Source: an uncultured Oscillibacter sp. (GTDB taxonomy: Bacteria > Bacillota > Clostridia > Oscillospirales > Oscillospiraceae). Taken from it: DNA of 64,000 bases. The stretch spans positions 12,535 to 76,534 of the forward strand of contig CAJTSM010000013.1 of assembly GCA_910578935.1 (NCBI GenBank). The letters are read 5' to 3'. The position numbers and the translations under genes are program-made. Below the pieces are notes generated by a model. The model made no database searches. It worked only from the letters and a program-made list of their open reading frames with translations, and was not told the DNA's origin. Each line of letters begins with the position of its first letter. Position 1 is the stretch's first letter. Of this stretch, positions 57,467 to 64,000 are shown in pieces.

Positions 57467-58582
57467 ATGAAATTTAACTGCGAAAAAGCCTTGCTGCAAA
57501 ACGCCGTCGCCGTCGCCAGCCGCGCCGCGGCGCAAAAAAGCTCGATCCCCGCTCTGGAGGGACTTCTTCTCCACGGTGAAGGAGAGAAACTGACCGTTTC
57601 CGGATACAACATGCAGACTGGCATCCGGGCCAAAGTCTCCGCAGGCGTGGAAGAAAAGGGGGAGATCGTTTTAAACGCCCGCCTCTTCGGCGACATTATC
57701 CGGCGGATGCCGGATGATATTATCACGTTTACCGCGAATGAAAAATTACAGGTCCGGCTCCACTGCGGCGACGCGGACTTTGAAATTCCCGGCCTCTCCG
57801 CAGCGGACTATCCGGATCTTCCCGAGGTGGAAGACGAGTATGCCGTGTCCATTCAAAGAAAAGTGCTCCGCGCCATGATCGACGAGGTGGCCTTCGCCGT
57901 CTCCACCAATGAGAGCCGCCCGGTCCACACGGGAGCCCTTTTCGAGATCGGAGAGGGAGGACTGACCATGGCCGCCGTGGATGGGTTCCGCCTTGCGGTG
58001 CGGAAAGAGCCGCTGGAAAAGGTGGAAGGAGGCGCGTTTTCTTTTGTGGCTCCCGGTTCCGCGTTGAACGAGGTAAAGGGCATCTGCGGCGATGTGGAGG
58101 AAGCGGCGGAGATTACCTTGGGGAAGCGGCACATTCTTTTTACGGCAGGGGATGTGGAATTGATCTGCCGGCGGCTGGAGGGAGAATTTTTGGATTACCG
58201 GAACGCAATTCCCAAAAAGAACCCCATTGCCGTCACGGTGGAGGCCAAAGCTCTGATGGAGAGCATCGACCGGGTGTCGGTGGTGATTTCCGACAAGCTG
58301 AAAAGTCCGGTGCGTTGCCGGTTTGAGGAGGGAAGGGTATTCCTTTCCGCCAAGACCGGCAATGGCGAAGCGAAGGACGTCTGCCGCCTGGAGGGAGATG
58401 GGGACGGATTGGAAATCGGCTTTAACAACCGTTATCTTATGGATGCTCTCCGCTATGCTCCGGCGGATACAGTGCGGATCGAGCTGAATACCGGCGTTTC
58501 CCCGGCCATCATTGTGCCCACGGATGAACAGGATAACTTCCTTTATATGGTTCTGCCGGTACGGCTGAAGAGCGCCGAATAA
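57467..58582 (+). CDS. dnaN: DNA polymerase III subunit beta (sliding clamp)
   Basis: 371 residues, the usual length. Three clamp domains; the start MKFNCEKALLQNAVAVASRA and the end (NFLYMVLPVRL) are typical. It encircles DNA and tethers polymerase III. A GAGGAGG site precedes the ATG. It follows dnaA and oriC on the same strand. Confidence 0.97.
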   Translation: MKFNCEKALLQNAVAVASRAAAQKSSIPALEGLLLHGEGEKLTVSGYNMQTGIRAKVSAGVEEKGEIVLNARLFGDIIRRMPDDIITFTANEKLQVRLHCGDADFEIPGLSAADYPDLPEVEDEYAVSIQRKVLRAMIDEVAFAVSTNESRPVHTGALFEIGEGGLTMAAVDGFRLAVRKEPLEKVEGGAFSFVAPGSALNEVKGICGDVEEAAEITLGKRHILFTAGDVELICRRLEGEFLDYRNAIPKKNPIAVTVEAKALMESIDRVSVVISDKLKSPVRCRFEEGRVFLSAKTGNGEAKDVCRLEGDGDGLEIGFNNRYLMDALRYAPADTVRIELNTGVSPAIIVPTDEQDNFLYMVLPVRLKSAE

Positions 58583-58595
58583 AAGGGGAGGCGTT

Positions 58596-58811
58596 ATGAG
58601 AGAAATTGCGATTACGACGGAGTTTATTAAACTTCAGGACCTGCTGAAATTTGCGGGACTGGTGGAGACAGGCGGAGAAGCCAAAGAGCGCATTCAGGCC
58701 GGGGAGGCCCAGGTCAATGGAGAGCCCTGCCTTCAAAGGGGAAAAAAAGTCCGCCCCGGCGACAACGTGAAGTTTGCCGGAGAAACCCTTGGCGTGCGCT
58801 ATGCGGATTGA
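58596..58811 (+). CDS. yaaA: S4-domain RNA-binding protein (YaaA/RlbA)
   Basis: 71 residues, a single S4 domain: FIKLQDLLKFAGLVETGGEAKERIQAGEAQVNGEP. It is the small S4 protein found between dnaN and recF in most Firmicutes and is thought to bind the ribosome. GGGAGG precedes the ATG. The end overlaps recF by 11 bases. Confidence 0.93.
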   Translation: MREIAITTEFIKLQDLLKFAGLVETGGEAKERIQAGEAQVNGEPCLQRGKKVRPGDNVKFAGETLGVRYAD

Positions 58812-59904
58812 CCGCCTGGAGCTGGAGGGCTTTCGGAATTATGTTCAGGAGTCCGCGGATTTCGACCCCGGATGCAACGTGATCTGTGGTGAGAACGCCC
58901 AGGGAAAGACAAATCTTCTGGAAGCGATTGGATATCTCTCCCGGGGAAGATCCCCCAGGGCCAGGACGGACCGGGAGATGATCGGTTTTCAGGAGGAAAC
59001 CGCCCGGCTTACCGCGCAGGTATATTCCCGGAAACGGGAATTTCAGGTCCAGGCGGACCTCTTCCGAGGCCGGCGGCGGAAAATCACCGTGAATCAAGTT
59101 CCCATCAAGACCAGCGCCGCCCTGGGGGACGTATATCACACCGTATTGTTTCAGCCGGAGGACCTGTATCTGATCCGGGAGGGGGCTGCCGCCCGGCGGC
59201 GCTTTCTGGATACCGCTCTTTGCCAGCTCCGGCCCCGGTACGCGGCCGCTCTGTCTGGGTATGAACGGGCCCGGGAACAAAAGACCCGGATTCTCCGGGA
59301 CTTTGATCAGTATCCCGGCCTGCTGGAGGCTTTGCCGGAGTTCAATGAGCAGATGATCCGTTTTGGAGCGGCGCTGATTCAATACCGGCATCAGTTCTGC
59401 CTCCGTCTGGGGGAGATTGCCGCCGTTCACCACCGGGAATGTTCCGGCGGAAAGGAAACCTTGGAACTTCAATACCAAACGGTTTCCACTATTGAAGACT
59501 CGGGGGCGGATGCCGCGGTCTTGGCGGATCGTCTCCGAAACCACATGGAGAGCCACCGGGAAGCGGAGCTTGCCTCCCGCCTGTGTCTCTCCGGACCGCA
59601 TAAGGATGATCTTTTCGTGAGCGTCGACGGCCGGGACGCAAAGCAGTACGCCTCTCAGGGACAGACCAGAACCGCCGCCCTGGCTTTGAAGCTGGCGGAG
59701 CGGGAGATTTATAAAAACGCGTCGGAGGAATATCCGGTGCTGCTGCTGGACGACGTGCTCTCCGAGTTGGACCCCAAGCGTCAGGAATTTGTCCTGAACC
59801 GCATCGCGGGGGGCCAGGTGTTCATCACCTGCTGTGAGGAGGACCGGTTGCCGAGTCTATTGGGAGGCAGGGTGTTTCATGTAAAGCAGGGGACTATTTG
59901 GTGA
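58801..59904 (+). CDS. recF: DNA replication and repair protein RecF
   Basis: 367 residues. Walker A GENAQGKTN (31-39), the family motif SGPHKDDL and Walker B LLLDDVLSELD are present. It loads RecA at gaps. The ATG at 58801, inside the end of yaaA, gives the normal start MRIDRLELEGFRN. The last 27 codons are repeated as a fragment at 59979-60060. Confidence 0.96.
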   Translation: MRIDRLELEGFRNYVQESADFDPGCNVICGENAQGKTNLLEAIGYLSRGRSPRARTDREMIGFQEETARLTAQVYSRKREFQVQADLFRGRRRKITVNQVPIKTSAALGDVYHTVLFQPEDLYLIREGAAARRRFLDTALCQLRPRYAAALSGYERAREQKTRILRDFDQYPGLLEALPEFNEQMIRFGAALIQYRHQFCLRLGEIAAVHHRECSGGKETLELQYQTVSTIEDSGADAAVLADRLRNHMESHREAELASRLCLSGPHKDDLFVSVDGRDAKQYASQGQTRTAALALKLAEREIYKNASEEYPVLLLDDVLSELDPKRQEFVLNRIAGGQVFITCCEEDRLPSLLGGRVFHVKQGTIW

Positions 59905-59978
59905 TGAACACCGCGACTGAGGGAAGACGAAGGAGCCGCGCGGGAGCGCGTATTCAATCGCCGCGCCGCCACGCGGCG

Positions 59979-60060
59979 CATCACCTGTTGTGAGGAGGAC
60001 CGGCTGCCAAGCCTATTGGGAGGCAGGGTGTTTCATGTAGAGCGGGGGAAGATTTCGTGA
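59979..60060 (+). repeat. Partial tandem duplication of the recF 3' end
   Basis: The 82 bases 59823-59904 (TGTGAGGAGGACCGG, ATTGGGAGGCAGGGTGTTTC) recur at 59979-60060 with about ten changes. The 75-base spacer is GC-rich and has GCGCGGGAGCGCG and CCGCGCCGCCACGCGGCG hairpins. The second copy ends at the start codon of the next gene and supplies its GGGGGAAGA ribosome-binding site. Confidence 0.9.
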
Positions 60061-60608
60061 TGGACTGGAAGAAGACAGGCAAGAGAATTTTAATGGTTTT
60101 GCTGCTGGTCTTGCTGGGGGCGGAGATTTGTATGGAGCTCCGCTATCCCTGTGACGAGCTGGTTTTCGCGTCCAAGGACACGGAGAAGATTCTCCGAAAA
60201 ACGCCGGAGGTGTCCATCACGGAGGAGGACCGGGCCCTGATGGCAGACTTGCTGGCAGTCCCCTCTGTCCGGGAGCTTGTGGAGGGCGGGGTAGACGGAG
60301 ACATCCGCGCCTGGGAGGAACCCGCCTTGGCAGAGGCGGCTGGGAAGCATCTGGACGCGGAGAGCACGGAGTCCCTGAATGTCGGCGTCTTGTTTTGTGA
60401 GGACGAGTCTGTAGTCTTTGCGGGCTGGCGGGAAGAGCGTATCTTTTATCTCCAGGTGGGTCCGGAGGAGGGGGCGTATTACAAGCTCTATTCCCCCAAG
60501 CGGGGCACCACCTATGAAAACTGGGACAACGAACGGGCCCAAAAGGGCGTAGTCCGCCGCCGGTGGTTCGCCTGGCTGCGGGACGGCCTGTGGAAGGATG
60601 AGGAATAA
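60060..60608 (+). CDS. Hypothetical membrane-anchored protein between recF and remB
   Basis: 182 residues, not recognised. A basic N-terminus (MDWKKTGKR) and one hydrophobic helix (about 10-24) anchor an acidic extracytoplasmic domain, probably with its C-terminus outside. It starts at the duplicated recF end and stops 2 bases before remB, so it is in the recF-gyrB transcript. Not a usual member of this cluster in Firmicutes. Confidence 0.7.
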   Translation: MDWKKTGKRILMVLLLVLLGAEICMELRYPCDELVFASKDTEKILRKTPEVSITEEDRALMADLLAVPSVRELVEGGVDGDIRAWEEPALAEAAGKHLDAESTESLNVGVLFCEDESVVFAGWREERIFYLQVGPEEGAYYKLYSPKRGTTYENWDNERAQKGVVRRRWFAWLRDGLWKDEE

Positions 60609-60610
60609 GT

Positions 60611-60874
60611 ATGTACCTGCACTTAGGCCAAAATGAGATCATTCCGCAAAACCGGATCATCGGGATCTTTGACCTAGACAAATGCAGCTATGAAAAGCGG
60701 ACCAGGGATTATCTGGCCGCCGCTGAAAAAGAGGGAGTGGTTCTGAATATTTCCGGAGATCTGCCCCGGTCCTTTGTGGTCTGCGACCACCCCTACCACC
60801 GGCAGATTGTCTATCTGAGCCAGCTGAGTTCCGGGGTGCTTCAAAAACGGGCGGAGAGCGGGGAACTGGAGTGA
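60611..60874 (+). CDS. remB: DUF370 regulator RemB (YaaB)
   Basis: 87 residues. DUF370 family: MYLHLGQNEIIPQNRIIGIFDLDK and a conserved ISGDLPRSFVVCD. In B. subtilis RemB lies between recF and gyrB and takes part in matrix gene control; position here is the same. It lies 2 bases after the preceding gene, so translation is probably coupled. Confidence 0.9.
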   Translation: MYLHLGQNEIIPQNRIIGIFDLDKCSYEKRTRDYLAAAEKEGVVLNISGDLPRSFVVCDHPYHRQIVYLSQLSSGVLQKRAESGELE

Positions 60875-60889
60875 GAAAGGAGTGTTCCT

Positions 60890-61270
60890 GTGGGCGATTC
60901 TTTGATGATCTTAGTATGCCTGGTATTTTTCTTCTATCCCCTTACCGCGGCGGTTTCATTGGGGGACCTTTGGGTATTGGGCCTGGCGGCGGGATTCACT
61001 TTGACCGGGGCCCTGGCGGAACTGTTCGTGCTGGTCAGGTGGAAAAAGGGCCGCTGGGTCCCGGCTCTGTGTATTGGAACGCTGCTGGTCATGGAGGCGC
61101 TGTATCAGTTGGAGCAGTTCCATATTACTCATATGATAACGGGACATGACATCTGGTCGGTCGTCTTTTTTGGCGTGGCCGTTCTGTATGTCCTGCTGGG
61201 AACGGGCCTGGGCCGGCTGGCCTATTGGGGCTGGAACAAGCTGCGCTCCCCAAGGGGGACAAACCTCTGA
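60890..61270 (+). CDS. Hypothetical four-helix membrane protein
   Basis: 126 residues, starting with GTG at 60890 (AAAGGAGTG upstream). Four hydrophobic segments (about 5-23, 28-48, 58-74, 88-108) with a His-containing loop (FHITHMITGHD) between the third and fourth. Not recognised. It is in line with remB and gyrB. The gap 61271-61398 to gyrB holds GGCGGG/CCCGCC nested in AGAGCGGA/TCCGCTCT, a possible processing hairpin. Confidence 0.65.
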   Translation: MGDSLMILVCLVFFFYPLTAAVSLGDLWVLGLAAGFTLTGALAELFVLVRWKKGRWVPALCIGTLLVMEALYQLEQFHITHMITGHDIWSVVFFGVAVLYVLLGTGLGRLAYWGWNKLRSPRGTNL

Positions 61271-61398
61271 TGGGACAGCCTATGCGGCCCTGACCGGAAG
61301 TATACCAACCATTTTATTTAGAGCGGAGGAAGGCGGGCCGAAGGGTCCCGCCTCTTCGACCCGGCTTTTTCCGCTCTGAACGTGTAAAGGAGAACTGT

Positions 61399-63348
61399 AT
61401 GGAAGACAACGAGATTTTGAACTCCACCGCCGTAGACGCGGGCAACGAGTACGACGCTTCGGAAATCCAAGTTCTGGAGGGCCTGGAGGCCGTGCGGAAG
61501 CGGCCCGGCATGTATATCGGGTCTACCTCCGCCTCCGGCCTTCATCACCTGGTTTATGAGATTGTGGACAACGCCATTGACGAGGCTTTGGCAGGCTTCT
61601 GTACGGAAATTCTCGTCCAGATCAACGACGGGGACACCATCACCGTGGTGGACAACGGCCGGGGCATCCCTGTGGACATCCAGGCCCAGACCGGAAAGCC
61701 CGCTCTGGAGGTGGTTTACACCATCCTCCATGCGGGAGGCAAGTTCGGCGGCGGGGGCTACAAGGTTTCCGGCGGCCTCCACGGCGTGGGCGCCTCCGTG
61801 GTCAACGCCCTCTCCGAGTGGCTGACGGTTCAGGTCCACAAGAACGGAGAGATTTACGAGATGAAATTCTCCCGGGGCCAGATCACCCAGGAGATGACCG
61901 TGGTGGGGAAGACGGACCATACCGGCACTACCGTCACCTTCAAGCCGGACCCCGAGATGTTCGAGGACACCGTCTACAACTACGACACCCTCCATACACG
62001 CATGAGGGAAGAGGCCTTCCTGAACGCGGGGCTCCGCATCAACACCGTGGACCTCCGCCCCGGGAAGGAGCAGCAGGACTCCATGTGCTACGAGGGGGGC
62101 ATCCGGGAGTTTGTCACCTGGCTCAATAAGAGCAAGGACGCCCTCCACCCCGGGGTCATCTACATGTCCGGCCAGCGGGAGGACTCTGTTGCGGAGGTAG
62201 CCCTCCAGTACAACGACGGGTACAGCGAGACGATCCTCTCTTTTGCCAACAACGTCCACACTCCGGAGGGAGGCATGCACGAAGAGGGCTTCAAGCGGGC
62301 TTTGACCACCGTGCTGAACAACTATGGCCGGAAGATCAAAATGCTGAAGGACGACGAGAAGGTTTCCGGAGAGGACTGCCGGGAGGGCCTTACCTGCGTC
62401 ATCTCCGTAAAGCTGACGGACGCCCAGTTCGAGGGACAGACTAAAGCCAAGCTGGGCAACTCGGAAATCCGCACGTTGGTCAACAACATCGTGGCTGAAA
62501 AGCTGGACACCTTCCTGGAGGAGAATCCCCAGGTGGGCCGGATGATCCTGGACAAGGCCCTCACCGCCTCCCGGGCCCGGGAGGCCGCCAAAAAGGCCCG
62601 GGAGTCCATCCGCCGCAAGACCGCTCTCGGCGGCGCGGCCATGCCCGACAAGCTCCGGGACTGCAACGAGAACAACCCCGAGCTGACGGAACTCTATATC
62701 GTCGAGGGCGACTCCGCCGGCGGCTCCGCCACCCAGGGCCGGGACTCCCGTTTCCAGGCGATCCTGCCTCTGTGGGGCAAGATGCTGAACGTGGAGAAGG
62801 CCCGGGCGGACAAGGTCTATGGAAACGACAAACTCCAGCCCGTCATCACCGCTCTGGGCGCGGGGATTGGGGAGGAGTTCGACGCCAACAAGCTCCGGTA
62901 CCATAAAGTGATTATCATGGCGGACGCCGATGTGGACGGAAGCCATATTCGAACGCTGCTTTTGACCTTCTTTTTCCGCTTCATGCGGCCCCTGATTGAA
63001 CAGGGCTACGTCTATTCCGCCGTCCCGCCCCTCTTTAAGCTCACACGGGGCAAGACCACGCGGGTGGCCTACGACGACCCGGAGCGGGAGCGCATCGCCG
63101 CCGAGCTCCGGGGGGACAACCCCAACGCCAAAGTGGAGATCAGCCGCTTCAAGGGCCTTGGCGAGATGAACCCCCACGAGCTCTGGGAAACCACCATGGA
63201 CCCCGCCACCCGGACCCTCCGGCGGATTACTCTGGACGACGCGGTGAAGGCGGACGAGACGTTTACCATCCTCATGGGAGAGAAGGTGGAACCCCGGAAG
63301 GAGTTTATCGAGAAGAACGCACAGTATGTGGTGAATCTGGACTACTGA
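61399..63348 (+). CDS. gyrB: DNA gyrase subunit B
   Basis: 649 residues. GHKL ATPase start with GMYIGST, EIVDNAIDEALAGF and GGKFGGGGYKVSGGLHGVGASVVNALS; TOPRIM motifs EGDSAGGSA and DADVDGSHIRTL. It supercoils DNA with GyrA. The C-terminal GyrA-contact motif ends with VVNLDY. GGAGAAC precedes the ATG. Confidence 0.98.
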   Translation: MEDNEILNSTAVDAGNEYDASEIQVLEGLEAVRKRPGMYIGSTSASGLHHLVYEIVDNAIDEALAGFCTEILVQINDGDTITVVDNGRGIPVDIQAQTGKPALEVVYTILHAGGKFGGGGYKVSGGLHGVGASVVNALSEWLTVQVHKNGEIYEMKFSRGQITQEMTVVGKTDHTGTTVTFKPDPEMFEDTVYNYDTLHTRMREEAFLNAGLRINTVDLRPGKEQQDSMCYEGGIREFVTWLNKSKDALHPGVIYMSGQREDSVAEVALQYNDGYSETILSFANNVHTPEGGMHEEGFKRALTTVLNNYGRKIKMLKDDEKVSGEDCREGLTCVISVKLTDAQFEGQTKAKLGNSEIRTLVNNIVAEKLDTFLEENPQVGRMILDKALTASRAREAAKKARESIRRKTALGGAAMPDKLRDCNENNPELTELYIVEGDSAGGSATQGRDSRFQAILPLWGKMLNVEKARADKVYGNDKLQPVITALGAGIGEEFDANKLRYHKVIIMADADVDGSHIRTLLLTFFFRFMRPLIEQGYVYSAVPPLFKLTRGKTTRVAYDDPERERIAAELRGDNPNAKVEISRFKGLGEMNPHELWETTMDPATRTLRRITLDDAVKADETFTILMGEKVEPRKEFIEKNAQYVVNLDY

Positions 63349-63357
63349 GGAGGCGCT

Positions 63358-63867
63358 ATGAAACAAATTGGAAGCCTGCTTTTGCTGCTGGCCCTGCTGC
63401 TGTCCGGCTGCGGCGGCGTTTCAAAAGAGGAATACGACGCGGTGGTCCGGGAGCGGGACGCCCTGCGGGAGGAGCTTCAGAAACAGCAGGAGAAGTCCCC
63501 CGGCACGGTGACGGTCAAGGTAACGGGAGAATTTACGGCCACGGTGCGGTCCCTGATTCCCGACTATGAGACGGACGATGAAACGCCGCGCATGGCGGTG
63601 GTCACCCTGTTCCAGAGCACGCCCTTTACGATTTATACCGGAGAGCTTACGAAACATCTGGAGGCGGGGGAGACCTACGTCTTTGAGGTCGAAATGTCCC
63701 GTTACGATATCATCACCAGGCAGGAATACGAATCCGGTACGCTTCTCAATCCCGAGGTGGCGTTTTCCATGTATCCTTCCCTCTATATATCCAACTTCCG
63801 CCCGGCGGAGGAAAGCGACTGGGGACTGGATTCCGTCCACCTGGCGTACGAAGCGTGTGAAACCTGA
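63358..63867 (+). CDS. Hypothetical lipoprotein between gyrB and gyrA
   Basis: 169 residues. A signal with lipobox LLSGC (about 14-18) and a short coiled coil (EEYDAVVRERDALREELQKQQEK, 24-46) are followed by a beta-rich domain. Its start lies 9 bases after gyrB, with AGGAGG inside the gyrB end, and gyrA begins 26 bases after its stop. Not recognised, and not usual in this operon; it is expressed together with gyrase. Confidence 0.75.
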   Translation: MKQIGSLLLLLALLLSGCGGVSKEEYDAVVRERDALREELQKQQEKSPGTVTVKVTGEFTATVRSLIPDYETDDETPRMAVVTLFQSTPFTIYTGELTKHLEAGETYVFEVEMSRYDIITRQEYESGTLLNPEVAFSMYPSLYISNFRPAEESDWGLDSVHLAYEACET

Positions 63868-63893
63868 TTTAAGGAAAGGCTGGGTAACAGCAG

Positions 63894-64000
63894 ATGAGTA
63901 AGAAACCCCAATACGACCCCGAGGAGATTCGGTTTCCGAACCAGAAAATCGTCGAGTCCCCCCTGGTGCCGGAGATGGAGAAATCCTATATCGACTACGC
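63894..64000 (+). CDS. gyrA: DNA gyrase subunit A, 5' end
   Basis: Only 35 codons are in the window. They read MSKKPQYDPEEIRFPNQKI, then VESPLVPEMEKSYIDYA, the typical GyrA start with the MEKSYIDYAM element. AAGGAAAGG precedes the ATG. The catalytic tyrosine lies beyond the window. Confidence 0.93.
   Translation, partial: MSKKPQYDPEEIRFPNQKIVESPLVPEMEKSYIDY

Noticed and set aside
59873..59887. TGTTTCATGTAAAGC at the recF end as a parS site
   Set aside because: Only about 13 of 16 bases match and it is a coding sequence for the conserved VFHV end of RecF; kept as a remark only.

Overview
The window looks like the replication-origin region of a GC-rich Firmicute of the Oscillospiraceae type (relatives of Oscillibacter, Dysosmobacter, Flavonifractor). 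The gene set supports a Gram-positive anaerobe: T-box leaders, remB between recF and gyrB, mrnC, rqcH, a reverse rubrerythrin and lipoboxes without outer-membrane genes. The family placement is an inference from gene content; no 16S gene is present.

Layout. 0-6 kb: a DUF4317 gene, an unknown coiled-coil gene, and a wall-synthesis pair (FHA-FtsW/RodA fusion plus a class B PBP). 6.2-6.8 kb: a dispersed repeat. 6.9-9.9 kb: a methionine ABC transporter under a Met T-box. 10-16.5 kb: a parS site, a DUF368 flippase, a guanine-riboswitch-controlled 8-oxoguanine deaminase, tRNA-Ser with a broken tRNA-Ser beside it, an rRNA methyltransferase, NfeD-SPFH, and a ribbon-helix-helix gene with a palindromic operator. 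16.5-21.2 kb: leuS embedded in copies of a second repeat family, with a Leu-type T-box upstream of a DUF2500 gene. 21.3-32 kb: putP, tetR with a tiny coupled lipoprotein, a remnant type I toxin-antitoxin locus, dapF, a DAACS symporter, an Fe-S aldo/keto reductase, pfkA and small accessory genes. 32-38 kb: pcrA, then rpmH-rnpA-yidD-yidC-jag on the + strand. 38-55.6 kb: a third section holding rqcH-mrnC, rsmA, a CAT-like gene, an ECF sigma/anti-sigma pair, a nitroreductase, queT, regulators, rubredoxin and rubrerythrin, a zinc-finger membrane protein, an EF-G paralogue and phosphoglucomutase. 55.7-64 kb: dnaA-oriC-dnaN-yaaA-recF-remB-gyrB-gyrA.

The DnaA-box cluster lies between dnaA and dnaN. 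The rpmH block, which in most Firmicutes is divergent from and next to dnaA, is here 21 kb away and points toward dnaA, so the region has been rearranged.

The most unusual content is in the repeats. One family (three copies) carries a sigma-A-type promoter and a roughly 90-nt hairpin-rich transcript ending in a terminator, which suggests an undescribed small-RNA family. Two copies carry a MITE-like insertion flanked by TA in one copy, and the third copy gives a natural empty site. All calls are from reading the sequence; no search or folding program was run.
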